Shown: positions 51,340 to 60,550, counted from the first letter of the stretch. The stretch is 64,000 nt of DNA from Flemingiibacterium sp964603455 (GCA_964603455.1 CAZRVL010000002.1:18090-82089); one strand, 5' to 3'. The notes: a model not told the origin generated them from the letters alone. Numbers and translations: made by a program.

Positions 51340-52416
51340 ATGATCCAGATCCAAAACCTCGTAAAACGGTTCGGCAGCAAATACGCGGTTGATGATATTT
51401 CCTTTTTCATTGATGAAGGAGAGGTAGTCGGTTTTCTCGGTCCTAACGGCGCAGGAAAATCAACTACCATGAATATGATCACCGGGTATATGTCGTCAAC
51501 CTCAGGTACTGCTTCGATAGGCGGTATCGACATTTTAGAGAATCCGACCGAGGCTAAAAAACTCATCGGATACCTTCCCGAGCAGCCGCCGCTGTATACC
51601 GATATGACGGTAAAGGAATACCTCAATTTCGTGTATGAGCTCAAGGGCTGCAAGCTAAACCGCAAAAAGCATCTTGCTGAGATCTGTGAAGTCGTTAAGA
51701 TAGCTGACGATTACAAAAAAGGCAGACTTATCAAAAACCTTTCAAAGGGCTACAAACAGCGTGTCGGTATCGCTCAGGCACTTGTCGGAAATCCGCGTGT
51801 CATAATACTCGATGAGCCTACCGTCGGACTCGACCCGAAGGAAATAATCGAGATACGAAATCTCATCCGTACTCTCGGCGAGACTCACACCGTCATTCTT
51901 TCGACTCATATCCTGTCTGAGGTACAGGCAGTATGCGACCGCATACTCATAATCAATTCCGGAAAATTGATAGCCGATGAAAAGACCGAAAACATTGCCA
52001 AGATGATCGAAGGCAGCCGCCGTCTGAATGTACGTGTATGCGGTCCGCAGCGCGATGTTCTGCGTGTTCTGCGCTCGATAAACGAAATAACTACCGCCGA
52101 GGTGTTCGGAGACCGTGAGGGTGATAGCTTCGTTTATTCGATAGAGAGCAGTGCGGGAGTTGATATTAGAAAGACACTTTTCTACACTCTCGCAAAGAAC
52201 AATATGCCGCTGATAGGACTCGAACAGCAGGGAACGAATCTTGAAGATATATTCATCTCGCTCATCGACAAGAAACAGTCTGATAAGCCCAAAACAAAGG
52301 GCGAAACTCCGAATTTCGATATAAGAACCGATACTAATGAGACCGCCGCATATGATATAAAGCTTCCCGAAAATGCAGAAGTTACCGAAAATTCTGAGGA
52401 GGAAAAAGATCAATGA
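51340..52416 (+). CDS. ABC transporter ATP-binding protein (GldA-like)
   Basis: Cytoplasmic ATPase of an ABC export system. Walker A is FLGPNGAGKST, Q-loop YLPEQPPLYTDM, signature LSKGYKQRVGIAQAL, Walker B VIILDEPTVGLDP, H-loop ILSTHIL. After about residue 215 a C-terminal regulatory region ends in an acidic tail of about 45 residues not found in all relatives. 358 residues from ATG 51340, which matches the family N-terminus MIQIQNLVKRFG. The end overlaps the permease gene by four bases. Confidence 0.93.
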   Translation: MIQIQNLVKRFGSKYAVDDISFFIDEGEVVGFLGPNGAGKSTTMNMITGYMSSTSGTASIGGIDILENPTEAKKLIGYLPEQPPLYTDMTVKEYLNFVYELKGCKLNRKKHLAEICEVVKIADDYKKGRLIKNLSKGYKQRVGIAQALVGNPRVIILDEPTVGLDPKEIIEIRNLIRTLGETHTVILSTHILSEVQAVCDRILIINSGKLIADEKTENIAKMIEGSRRLNVRVCGPQRDVLRVLRSINEITTAEVFGDREGDSFVYSIESSAGVDIRKTLFYTLAKNNMPLIGLEQQGTNLEDIFISLIDKKQSDKPKTKGETPNFDIRTDTNETAAYDIKLPENAEVTENSEEEKDQ

Positions 52417-53126
52417 CAGCAATTTACAAACGCGAGATGCTTTCATATTTCACCTCGCCGATAGGCTACGTATTCGTGGCAGTATTTCTCGCGCTCAACG
52501 CCTTCATATTCTCGCTGTTCACGCTGATGGCGGGTGAGGATTCAAGCGTTGGAAGCTATTTCACGATGGTCATGTTCATATTCATAATCTTAGTGCCGCT
52601 GCTCACGATGAAGAGCTTCAGTGAAGAACGCAGAATGCGCACCGAGCAACTTTTGCTCACATCTCCGGTAAGTCTTTTCGGAATGGTATTCGCAAAGTTC
52701 CTTGCCGCATTTACAATGTTCGGAGGAACCTTCCTTTTCGGAAGCATTTTCAACTTCGCAACTCTTTACAAGTACTGTGAAGAACCGAATGGAGCAGTCC
52801 TTGTTTCGGATTCTATCGGTATTCTTCTCATAGGCGCAGCCTTCATTGCGATAGGACTTTTTGTCTCATCGCTGACCGAAAATCAGCTCGTTGCAGCTGT
52901 CGGAACTATGGGCATACTGATATTCCTTCTTTTGGTCGGTCTGCTCACCAGCTACATTGATTCATATGCAGTACGCACAGTCATCGACTGGATCTCGATC
53001 TACAGCCGCTTCGGCAACTTCAGCTACGGAATACTCGACCCGGCTACGATCGTATACTATTTCTCGATATGCTTTGTTTTCATGTTCCTCACCGTCCGCA
53101 TTTACGAAAAACGGCGTTGGTCGTGA
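52413..53126 (+). CDS. ABC transporter permease (GldF-like)
   Basis: Six membrane helices in 237 residues (ABC-2 type). Begins MTAIYKREMLSYFTSPIGYV and contains MKSFSEERRMRTEQLLLTSP, a signature of the GldF/NosY group. It partners the GldA-like ATPase upstream, overlapping it by four bases. Substrate is unknown; in Bacteroidota the homologues belong to gliding, but clostridia do not glide, so another envelope task is likely. Confidence 0.9.
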   Translation: MTAIYKREMLSYFTSPIGYVFVAVFLALNAFIFSLFTLMAGEDSSVGSYFTMVMFIFIILVPLLTMKSFSEERRMRTEQLLLTSPVSLFGMVFAKFLAAFTMFGGTFLFGSIFNFATLYKYCEEPNGAVLVSDSIGILLIGAAFIAIGLFVSSLTENQLVAAVGTMGILIFLLLVGLLTSYIDSYAVRTVIDWISIYSRFGNFSYGILDPATIVYYFSICFVFMFLTVRIYEKRRWS

Positions 53127-53147
53127 TCTTGCAGGGAGGTAATAAAA

Positions 53148-54779
53148 GTGAAAATAAATGGCATAAATCCCGCCTCTACGCGGAAATTAAAATATGGCGC
53201 GATCTCGGTCGTATTGACTGCGGTCGTTGTTGCCGCTATAATCATATTCAATACGATATTCTCGGCACTTGTATATAAATACAACTGGTATGTCGATATG
53301 ACAAAGGAAGGCATATACGGACTCTCCGATTCGGGTCGTGTACTGCTTGACGAGATCGATGCGGACATTAATATCCGTTTCTGTGCTCCTTACGATGAGC
53401 TTGAAGGCAACTGGTATATGAAAATGGTGCTTTCGCTCGTCAAGGAAATGGCAGCAGAATATGACAATATCACATATGACTATATTGATATTATCAAAAA
53501 CCCGACAGCTTCGGCTAAATACAAATCCACTACCGCTACAAGCATCAAGACTACAAACGTAATAGTCGAAAGCGGTACTGAATTCAGAGTATTCGCTGCT
53601 ACTGCACTTTTCACACAGAATGAATCCGGAACTATCTGGGCATTCAACGGTGAAAAGAAATTGATTTCGGCAATGATACAGATAACTCAAGCCGAAACCC
53701 CGATAGCTTATCTCACCTACACTCATGGTGAATCGACTCTCATCGAAATGGTAAATCAGGTAGTTGACAGCGGATCATATACCACTGCCGAAGTACTTGA
53801 TATGCTCAAGAACAACTACGGATATGATGTCTCGATGTTAGAGCTTTTGTACGATGCTGGATTTGAAGTCAGAGGAATAGATCTTACAAAAGAGGATTTC
53901 GATCCTGCCGGACGACTGCTTGTAATATGTAATCCGATATATGACTTTGAAGGAATTTCTGATGATACCAAAGGCAGAAAATCCGAGATTGAAAAGATAG
54001 ATGACTTCCTAGATGGTTTCGGAAATCTCATGGTATTTGTTGACCCGGACACCGAGGAGCTTCCCGAGCTCTATGAGTTCCTGTCGGAGTGGGGAATCGA
54101 ATTTGACAATTCGGTCATCAAAGACCCATCAAGCTCACTTGACTCGGAGCATTACTCTCTCGTCGGAGATTATGCGGTAGATTATTCCTCTTATACATCA
54201 TCGTCATCAAGCAGCGATACCGAATACAATCCGGATGCTCTCGGTGCATCGCTCGTAAAATCCATGACCGAGATTGGAACTCCACCTAAGACTGTCGTAA
54301 GATATGCACGTCCGATAAACCGACTTTGGGATTCTAAGGATGGTCGCATCACATCGACCGCACTTTATACCTCGACCGGCGCACAGAAATATGTTGACGG
54401 CGAAATGGTAGAAGAAGGTCGTTATCCGCTGATTGTACTTTCACGTGAATCGCGCTATGTCGATGAGACAGATGCAAACGGCGAGACCAGCCAGGTTCTG
54501 CACTCGAACTACGTGTTTGCCTGCGGTTCAAAATATCTCACATCTTCAGATTATCTCGACAAAAAAGCATACGGAAACAGCGATATACTCTATGCAATGA
54601 TGCGCACGATGGGTAAGACTCAGGTTCCTGCCGATCTTGACTTCAAGGTATTTGATGATGAATCGCTCAGCATCACGACCGCCGAAGCTACTAACTGGAC
54701 TATATTCCTCACAGCTGTTATTCCGGCTTGCTTCTTAATTGCAGGTGCTGTGGTATGGATCAGGAGAAAACACGCATGA
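53148..54779 (+). CDS. GldG-family ABC transporter auxiliary protein
   Basis: 543 residues with one membrane helix near the N-terminus (about 17-38), a large outside domain (ABC_transp_aux/IFT52-like; LSDSGRVLLDEIDADINIRF), and a second helix at the end (about 520-540) before RRKHA. Translation starts at GTG behind AGGGAGGT. The stop overlaps the DUF4340 gene start (ATGA). It probably forms the extracellular part of the ABC complex; function is not established. Confidence 0.87.
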   Translation: MKINGINPASTRKLKYGAISVVLTAVVVAAIIIFNTIFSALVYKYNWYVDMTKEGIYGLSDSGRVLLDEIDADINIRFCAPYDELEGNWYMKMVLSLVKEMAAEYDNITYDYIDIIKNPTASAKYKSTTATSIKTTNVIVESGTEFRVFAATALFTQNESGTIWAFNGEKKLISAMIQITQAETPIAYLTYTHGESTLIEMVNQVVDSGSYTTAEVLDMLKNNYGYDVSMLELLYDAGFEVRGIDLTKEDFDPAGRLLVICNPIYDFEGISDDTKGRKSEIEKIDDFLDGFGNLMVFVDPDTEELPELYEFLSEWGIEFDNSVIKDPSSSLDSEHYSLVGDYAVDYSSYTSSSSSSDTEYNPDALGASLVKSMTEIGTPPKTVVRYARPINRLWDSKDGRITSTALYTSTGAQKYVDGEMVEEGRYPLIVLSRESRYVDETDANGETSQVLHSNYVFACGSKYLTSSDYLDKKAYGNSDILYAMMRTMGKTQVPADLDFKVFDDESLSITTAEATNWTIFLTAVIPACFLIAGAVVWIRRKHA

Positions 54780-56386
54780 ACGAAGATAACAAGAATTATT
54801 CTACTCTCGAAGAGGAAGAAGCCGAGGCAAAAGCAAAGAGCGAATCAACGCTCTTTGCTCCGCCCGAGCCGTTGTCAAAGGACATCACAAAACGTCAGCG
54901 CACAAGCGTTATGAAAAAGCAGCGTAAAGCCGTGATCATTCTGGCTATAGCAGTTGCAGCAGCTGTACTTCTCTATTTTCTTCTGGTAAAACCAATCGTT
55001 GAATATGTCGAAGAAATAACCAAAGAAGAGATAGAGCTGCTCGAAGGCGAGGTTCTCGGTACGAACGACAGGATATTAATGTTCGAGCATACCGAAAAGA
55101 GCAATATCGAATCTATAGACGTTCACAATGAATACGGAGAATGGGGAGTATATTACGATTACGATTCCGAGGAATTTTATGTGACCGGATACCCTGAAGC
55201 CCCATACAGCAAGGAACAGCTTTCAAGCCTTGTAGTAAGTGCTGGATATACTCTGTCAATGACTCGTGTAACGACCGACTGTGAGGATATGCACGAATTC
55301 GGTCTCGCAGACAGCGACAACCCGGCATGGTATACTCTTACGACCCGCGACGGAAAGACTCATACAGTATATATTGGAAGCAAAATTCCAACCGGAGCAG
55401 GTTATTACTGCCGATATGCAGGCAGAAATGCGGTATATGTACTTGATTCCACATTGAGTCAGACACTTCTGCAGCCGCTCGAAGCAATGATCACACCGAC
55501 TCTCGCACTTCCGATGAACACAAATGATTACTTCACGGTAAAGAATTTTGCTGTACTCAAGGGCGATGAGATAAAGATCATGATAACCTACCTTGATGAA
55601 GAGGAAAAGGAATCCGAAGCATCAATGAGTTCGTATAAAATGCTCGCACCGGCAAATTATACCGTCAACGATTCGAACTATTCGATAGCTCTCGAAGTTC
55701 TGACGGCATTTGAAGGAACTTCGGCTTTGGTATACGACCCTGAAGAATCCGACCTTGAAGAATACGGTCTGCTCGACCCGGCATATACGCTGACATATGA
55801 ATACTCAGGTATTCAGCAGTATATACTTTTCAGCGAAAAGAATGAGAGCGGAAATTACTATGCTTATTCCCTGCTCTTTAACCTGATAACCGAGGTCAGC
55901 GGAAGTGATCTCGCATGGCTCGAATGGGATCTCATAAAGTGGGTCGATTCGCCAATATTCATGATGAATATCAATGATGTACAGACTATAACAGTCGAAA
56001 GCGAGACTGCAACACGCACATTCGATCTTGAAGGCGAAGGACAGGAGCTCGTAGTTACCGAGCGTGAGACCGGATTCCAGCCTGAAGTCAAGAACTTCAG
56101 ACAGTTCTACAAAACTCTGCTGTCGGTATCTATAGAAGATTATGCACCGATCGAATCGGTAGAAGCACTCGATATGGAAAAGGATCTTTATATGACTTTG
56201 ACCGTAGAGACACGCGCAGGAAAGACTCACACATACAAGTTCTATCCGTATTCTACCCGCCGTGCATTCTATACCGTAGACGGAGACGGAGAATTTTATG
56301 TTCTCCGCGATATGGCAACAAAGGTCATAACCGATGCCGAAAAGGTAATGACAAATACGCCTATTGACTCTGAAGCACACAACTGA
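54776..56386 (+). CDS. DUF4340-domain membrane protein
   Basis: 536 residues. A charged cytoplasmic N-terminus (acidic EEEEAEAKAK then basic KRQRTS..KKQRK) precedes one helix at about residues 52-74. Extracellular repeats of the DUF4340 type follow (HEFGLADSDNPAWYTLTTRDG; EYGLLDPAYTLTYEYSG, both split across the domain). The frame is open upstream to 54728, but AGGAGA and the ATGA overlap set the start at 54776. It is the fourth gene of the GldA-GldF-GldG-DUF4340 operon, a widespread arrangement of unknown role. Confidence 0.87.
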   Translation: MNEDNKNYSTLEEEEAEAKAKSESTLFAPPEPLSKDITKRQRTSVMKKQRKAVIILAIAVAAAVLLYFLLVKPIVEYVEEITKEEIELLEGEVLGTNDRILMFEHTEKSNIESIDVHNEYGEWGVYYDYDSEEFYVTGYPEAPYSKEQLSSLVVSAGYTLSMTRVTTDCEDMHEFGLADSDNPAWYTLTTRDGKTHTVYIGSKIPTGAGYYCRYAGRNAVYVLDSTLSQTLLQPLEAMITPTLALPMNTNDYFTVKNFAVLKGDEIKIMITYLDEEEKESEASMSSYKMLAPANYTVNDSNYSIALEVLTAFEGTSALVYDPEESDLEEYGLLDPAYTLTYEYSGIQQYILFSEKNESGNYYAYSLLFNLITEVSGSDLAWLEWDLIKWVDSPIFMMNINDVQTITVESETATRTFDLEGEGQELVVTERETGFQPEVKNFRQFYKTLLSVSIEDYAPIESVEALDMEKDLYMTLTVETRAGKTHTYKFYPYSTRRAFYTVDGDGEFYVLRDMATKVITDAEKVMTNTPIDSEAHN

Positions 56387-56394
56387 TAAAACGA

Positions 56395-56427
56395 AAACAA
56401 CACATCTCCGCGATGTGTTGTTTTTTA
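56395..56427 (+). terminator. Intrinsic terminator of the ABC operon
   Basis: A 12-base stem AAACAACACATC/GATGTGTTGTTT with loop TCCGC, merging into a T-tract to 56426. Confidence 0.88.
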
Positions 56428-56583
56428 TCGAAGCTTATCTGAAAACAGCTTTTTGATATTTTTCATATGCTCGTCATCAGAAGCTGTTAATTGAGCAGCT
56501 TCATATCAGAGCGCGGAATATTTATTTTCACCGAGACGGTGATACGGTAAAAGCTCGACTTTTTCACAGTTGATGTTCGAAGC
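56425..56583 (-). pseudogene. Relic of a pyruvate formate-lyase-activating-enzyme-like gene (C-terminus)
   Basis: On the minus strand about 52 codons read CEKVELLPYHRLGENKYSAL, a stop (TGA, 56506-56508), then YEAAQLTASDDEHMKNIKKL and FSDKLR to TAA. KVELLPYHxLGxxKxxAxGxE is the characteristic C-terminal signature of PflA-type glycyl-radical activating enzymes. The TGA stands where a glycine codon (GGA) is expected. Upstream the frame is closed at 56584-56586. The radical-SAM part is gone, and no partner glycyl-radical enzyme is in the window. Confidence 0.7.
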
Positions 56584-56721
56584 TCAAATATAAGATTTTC
56601 ACGATCATCTTCTTTCTGTACTCTTTTTTGCTTCGTTCTCAGACTATTTTTTATCATTTTTTCAAACTATAGAAATAGAGCTGTCTCAAATGTTTTGGCC
56701 TTTTGAGACAGCTCGTTTTCA

Positions 56722-58173
56722 TTATTTTGTTTCAACGCCTTCGGGCAGAGCATCGAGCAGTTCCTGCTCGTTCTTTGCACGATTAGCATCTATGCTTGAC
56801 ATATAATCGGTCGAGCCCTTTGAAAATACATCTGTGAGTGTTGCGCGGATAGAAGAGCTGAACAGCACATCTCCGACATCTATCACACGGGATTCGAGTA
56901 TAAGATCGAGCATACGCACGGATTCTTCGTTTCTGGCGATCTTTCCTTTAAGTGCCGTATCAAAAAATTTTGGACGGACTACACGGTTGTATTCCGCGTT
57001 AAGTGCTTCGAGCAGTGCTCCGGTCATCTCGGTCTCGGCATTCGTAACCGGGACTAAGGGGGCGTTCCAATAGCCAAGACGGACATAATACTTTTCCTGT
57101 TCTTCATCCTGTTTAGGATATGGGATTATTCCAAAGTCGGTGTCCATATCGCGGAGAGATTCCATATATCTCAAAGTTGAATTTGCAAACAGAACTCTGT
57201 CGTTCTTGAACATCTCTATCTCCCAATCGGGCATAGCATCATAATATCCGTCTACATCGTTGAAATATGCGATGTTTCCGCCCATTATTCGCTCTGTCAC
57301 CTTTGTAAGATAGTTCACAACATTCTCATTTGAAAGATTCAGCGTATATATATCGTTTTCGTCTTTAGCAACGGTATTTATGCCGCCTGCTATCCAGAAA
57401 TTCTGGGCAACCACACGCGCATATGCAGAATAGCCGTATTGATCATTTTGATCAAAAATACTGTCACCGTTAATATCGTCCGATACAGCGTTCATCATCT
57501 CATACATTTTGTCAAATGTCCATTTTCCGCTTTCTACAAGCTCAAACGGAGAATCGAGCTTATAATCGGTAATGAGATTCTCATTGAAGAGCAATACATG
57601 CGTAAGATCGTATGCGCTGAGGTTCATATCACCCAATGCAGTATAATGAGCTCCGTTTATCGAAAGCGCAGCATTCGCTTCTGCTGCCCAATACGGCTGC
57701 GACAGATCGATATATTCAAGCTGATCTATCGGTGTAACAAGTCCCTCGGCATAATATGAAAGTGCATTTGGTGCTCTCGTATTTGCGACATGGAATGGAG
57801 CATCTCCAGCCATAACATTAGTTCTGAAGCTGTCTCCGCCGTATGCGTCATCAACCAATTCTTCGAGATTTACATTAAATCTCTGAGACACATTTAGTGT
57901 TGCTTCATAAATAGCGTCATTTATGGTATCGCCATCTTGTTCACTCGAAAATACATGATTTCGAGCATCGGGATTTTCATAAACGGCTACGGTAAAGGTC
58001 TTGCCTTCGAAATTCAATTCCGGAATGGAATCGAGCCACTTGCGTGTTTCTTCCTGTGAGGTCGTATCCTGAGACGATGTGTCAAGATCATTCGGCTGAT
58101 CCGCCTCTTGGCAAGATACTAGCTGAGCAACTATCAATGCCAGCAGTACAGCAGAAATTTTTCGTTTTTGCAT
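56722..58173 (-). CDS. Extracellular solute-binding lipoprotein (orphan), copy 4
   Basis: 483 residues, signal peptide with lipobox AQLVSC (cysteine about 21). Core segments are FEGKTFTVAVYENPD, GDTINDAIYEATLNVSQRFN and LVESGKWTFDKMYEM. SDDINGDSIFDQNDQYG has the EF-hand-like pattern. The start at 58173 follows AAAGGA; ATGs upstream in frame lie too far. It is 71 bases downstream of the propeller glycosidase gene on the same strand, so it may bind the glycan that enzyme handles. No permease genes adjacent. Confidence 0.9.
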   Translation of the reverse strand: MQKRKISAVLLALIVAQLVSCQEADQPNDLDTSSQDTTSQEETRKWLDSIPELNFEGKTFTVAVYENPDARNHVFSSEQDGDTINDAIYEATLNVSQRFNVNLEELVDDAYGGDSFRTNVMAGDAPFHVANTRAPNALSYYAEGLVTPIDQLEYIDLSQPYWAAEANAALSINGAHYTALGDMNLSAYDLTHVLLFNENLITDYKLDSPFELVESGKWTFDKMYEMMNAVSDDINGDSIFDQNDQYGYSAYARVVAQNFWIAGGINTVAKDENDIYTLNLSNENVVNYLTKVTERIMGGNIAYFNDVDGYYDAMPDWEIEMFKNDRVLFANSTLRYMESLRDMDTDFGIIPYPKQDEEQEKYYVRLGYWNAPLVPVTNAETEMTGALLEALNAEYNRVVRPKFFDTALKGKIARNEESVRMLDLILESRVIDVGDVLFSSSIRATLTDVFSKGSTDYMSSIDANRAKNEQELLDALPEGVETK

Positions 58174-58244
58174 TTTTATTATCCTTTCTTCCCTATTAAA
58201 TTCAATTGTATATAAAAGCATTAATGCTTTTATCATCGAGCTTT

Positions 58245-59261
58245 TCAAAACGGTTCGGAACGCGCAACCGTGAGGCAGCGGTATTCAAATCCGTAACGAT
58301 TTCTTTCTTCCTCCGTCTCGGTCGGACGAACTGAGCAGTAGAAATGCCAAAGAATGCCATCGTTATAGATGATACACGGCTTATGGGCATGAGTTGAATC
58401 AAGCTCTCCAACCTTTCCGTAGGGGATTATCGGTTCGGAGCATTTTTCCCAATTCAGCATATCCTCACTGACCGCAACACCATCCTGTGCATGTATGCCG
58501 TCAAATCCGCAGTAAAACATGACCCAACTGTCCTTCTTGCTGTCATACAAAACGTGCTGTCCACAAGAGAATTTGCTGTCCCAATGGTTCGGTGTTACCT
58601 TGAGTACAGGATTTCCTTCATAACGTTTCCAACCGTGCAAAGTATCCGAAAACGCCAGTCCCACCTGCTCATGCCAGTTGCCGCCGGTGGTCTCTTTTCC
58701 GTTATAATAAAGCATATATCCGTCTTTTCGCGGAACTATCCAGGTAGAATAAAGTCCTCCGCCATCCCAGCATCCGGGCATTCCCTTTTCAAATACCGGT
58801 GCATCCTCGCAATGCCATTCGAGAAGCTCCTCATCGGTCGTCCATGCAAGTCCGTTTGCTGCCGCACCGACTTCATATCCAACACCGGGATAGGCATGGT
58901 AAAACATCCAGTATTTACCGTCATATTTTATAAGCTCACGATTTCCGTATATATCTATATCGCAGAGCAGTGATGAGATCGCACGTCCGCTGTTGTCCCA
59001 AGGATTTTTTGAACCGGCATCGAGAACTATGCCCTTCTTTTCCCAATGCAGCAGATCTTCCGAGGTTGCCATTGCCGTGCGATAGCCCTTGCCATCAAAG
59101 CCGATATAAAAGCAGTAAAATTTTCCGTTATGACGGCAGATACGCATATTATCAACACCATAGCGGTCAAATTCCCCCTCGATACCTGATGGTTCGAGAA
59201 TCGGTTTACCGTATTTATAAGGTGTGAGATAGTCGTTAAATTTTTCAGGGATATTGTTCAT
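58245..59261 (-). CDS. Five-bladed beta-propeller glycosidase/phosphorylase (GH43/GH32/GH130-like)
   Basis: 338 residues with the repeated blade pattern of GH-J/F and GH130 enzymes: DNMRICRHNGKFYCFYIGFD, TAMATSEDLLHWEKKG, KYDGKYWMFYHAYPG, GYMLYYNGKETTG and SWVMFYCGFDG. Three acidic residues at blade starts are expected to be catalytic, but I cannot assign the exact family. No signal peptide. Own promoter at 59298-59326. Cotranscribed with the downstream lipoprotein and divergent from an AraC gene. Confidence 0.8.
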   Translation of the reverse strand: MNNIPEKFNDYLTPYKYGKPILEPSGIEGEFDRYGVDNMRICRHNGKFYCFYIGFDGKGYRTAMATSEDLLHWEKKGIVLDAGSKNPWDNSGRAISSLLCDIDIYGNRELIKYDGKYWMFYHAYPGVGYEVGAAANGLAWTTDEELLEWHCEDAPVFEKGMPGCWDGGGLYSTWIVPRKDGYMLYYNGKETTGGNWHEQVGLAFSDTLHGWKRYEGNPVLKVTPNHWDSKFSCGQHVLYDSKKDSWVMFYCGFDGIHAQDGVAVSEDMLNWEKCSEPIIPYGKVGELDSTHAHKPCIIYNDGILWHFYCSVRPTETEEERNRYGFEYRCLTVARSEPF

Positions 59262-59297
59262 AAAGTTATCTCCTCATGATATTGTATTACTGATATG

Positions 59298-59326
59298 ATT
59301 ATATCACAAAATTTCATTGTTTTCAA
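59298..59326 (-). promoter_or_regulatory. Promoter of propeller glycosidase/lipoprotein operon
   Basis: Minus-strand TTGAAA (59321-59326), 17 bases ending TTTGTGA, TATAAT (59298-59303), 37 bases before the start codon. Confidence 0.84.
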
Positions 59327-59406
59327 TGCACAGGATTAATGTTATTTGCACAACCTACAATTACAATCGCACTATTTGCACTATATTAAGATTTTTTGAC
59401 AGTATC

Positions 59407-59435
59407 TTGTAATATCTGTTCAATTGTGGTATAAT
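59407..59435 (+). promoter_or_regulatory. Promoter of AraC-family gene
   Basis: TTGTAA (59407-59412), 17-base spacer ending TTGTGG, TATAAT (59430-59435), only about 20 bases before the start; back-to-back with the glycosidase promoter. Confidence 0.75.
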
Positions 59436-59455
59436 ATTTATAAGGAGGTGTTATT

Positions 59456-60319
59456 TTGTTGTATAAATTTAAACTTTCCGACACCAGATTGCGCCTTATC
59501 GGCAGAACGAATGAAAATCCGCCGTGGCGGCACAACGGACGCAAAATGGATTACAGCCATCTCGTCTTGATAATTTCGGGAAGCTGTGAATATTTCATAT
59601 CTGACCGCAAATATGATGTAAAGGCAGGAGACCTTTTATTCATTCCGACCGATAAATACTATCGTCTGACCACATCCGACCACTGTGAATACTGCTTTGC
59701 GTGCTTTTATCATACCATATGTGAAGCCGATGAAAGCGATATGAAAAGCTGTACTCAAAAGATAAATTATAACGCTCAAAAATTTTATCTCCCGGGAATA
59801 GATTCAGATATGATATGTGTGAAAGAGCATACACATACGAACACCTTCATGTATTCAAATCTGCTGGCTCTTTTTACAAGATGCCAAAGCTTGTACTCAA
59901 CAGGTAATTACCTTGATCGACTCATGATAGATATATATTTCATGGAAATGCTCATATTTGCATCAAAAAACACCTGCTTCGGCAAGGAACAGTCAGAAAA
60001 ATATTCGCTGTCTCTCGAACGTATGCTGAGATACATCGACCAAAATTTCACCGAGCGAATAACACCTGAGATACTTTCACGTCAATTTGAGCTTTCTAAG
60101 GAACACATATGCTCTCTGTTCAAAACCAAATTCGATATGACCGTCAGCGAATATGTGAATACGGTAAAGCTAAATCACGCCGTTGAGCTTTTATCAAACT
60201 CTTCCATGAACGTAAGTCAGATAGCCGAATATCTCGGATATTCGAGCGAATATTATTTTTCACGACTTTTCAAACGCCGCTATGGTGTGAGTCCAACAGG
60301 ATATATAGAGAAAAATTGA
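59456..60319 (+). CDS. AraC-family transcriptional regulator
   Basis: 287-residue AraC regulator. The cupin sensor has DYSHLVLIISGSCEYFISD and KAGDLLFIPTDKYY. The DNA-binding region is ITPEILSRQFELSKEHICSL and NVSQIAEYLGYSSEYYFSRL, then GVSPTGY. It begins with one of two tandem TTG codons (59456 or 59459) behind a strong AAGGAGGTG. Divergent from the propeller-glycosidase/lipoprotein operon, its likely target. Confidence 0.9.
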   Translation: MLYKFKLSDTRLRLIGRTNENPPWRHNGRKMDYSHLVLIISGSCEYFISDRKYDVKAGDLLFIPTDKYYRLTTSDHCEYCFACFYHTICEADESDMKSCTQKINYNAQKFYLPGIDSDMICVKEHTHTNTFMYSNLLALFTRCQSLYSTGNYLDRLMIDIYFMEMLIFASKNTCFGKEQSEKYSLSLERMLRYIDQNFTERITPEILSRQFELSKEHICSLFKTKFDMTVSEYVNTVKLNHAVELLSNSSMNVSQIAEYLGYSSEYYFSRLFKRRYGVSPTGYIEKN

Positions 60320-60379
60320 TATGCGCATTTTTCACATTTTAAATATGATATATCAGCAGCAAATCGTAAAAATGTGCCT

Positions 60380-60408
60380 TTGATTTTTTTTGAAATTTGT
60401 GATATAAT
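60380..60408 (+). promoter_or_regulatory. Promoter of MATE transporter gene
   Basis: TTGATT (60380-60385), 17 bases ending TTTGTGA, TATAAT (60403-60408). Transcription would start near 60415, just before the leader terminator. Confidence 0.78.
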
Positions 60409-60431
60409 ATAAATATAGTGAGTAGTCGAAA

Positions 60432-60466
60432 GGCGTAAGTCCAACTTTTGGGCTTACGCCTTTTTT
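60432..60466 (+). terminator. Leader terminator (attenuator-like) upstream of MATE gene
   Basis: GGCGTAAGTCC (60432-60442) pairs with GGGCTTACGCC (60450-60460, one wobble), followed by T6. It begins only about 17 bases after the predicted start site, and 85 bases before the MATE start codon. That would give a short RNA of about 50 nucleotides, or conditional readthrough. Confidence 0.75.
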
Positions 60467-60493
60467 GTGTCTGAGACTGCATACACTAAATCT

Positions 60494-60550
60494 AAAAAAG
60501 GAAAACTTTGCAGATGACAAATATTGTCTGCAAACATTACGGTAAAAAAT
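60494..60550 (+). promoter_or_regulatory. MATE leader: Shine-Dalgarno, hairpin and 15-codon uORF
   Basis: The Shine-Dalgarno AAAAAAGGA (60494-60502) precedes TTTGCAGA (60507-60514), which pairs perfectly with TCTGCAAA (60527-60534). An ATG at 60514, well spaced from the Shine-Dalgarno, opens a 15-codon frame (MTNIVCKHYGKKYAP) whose stop (60559-60561) lies past the MATE ATG at 60551. Either the hairpin brings the Shine-Dalgarno near 60551, or the small frame couples translation. Confidence 0.5.

Noticed and set aside
56487..56657. A 56-residue minus-strand ORF overlapping the pflA relic
   Set aside because: In another frame from the recognisable PflA signature; no ribosome binding site and no recognisable family.
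60432..60466. Guanidine-IV riboswitch call for the MATE leader
   Set aside because: Context fits, but I could not identify the conserved loops, and the terminator stem starts almost at the predicted transcript start.
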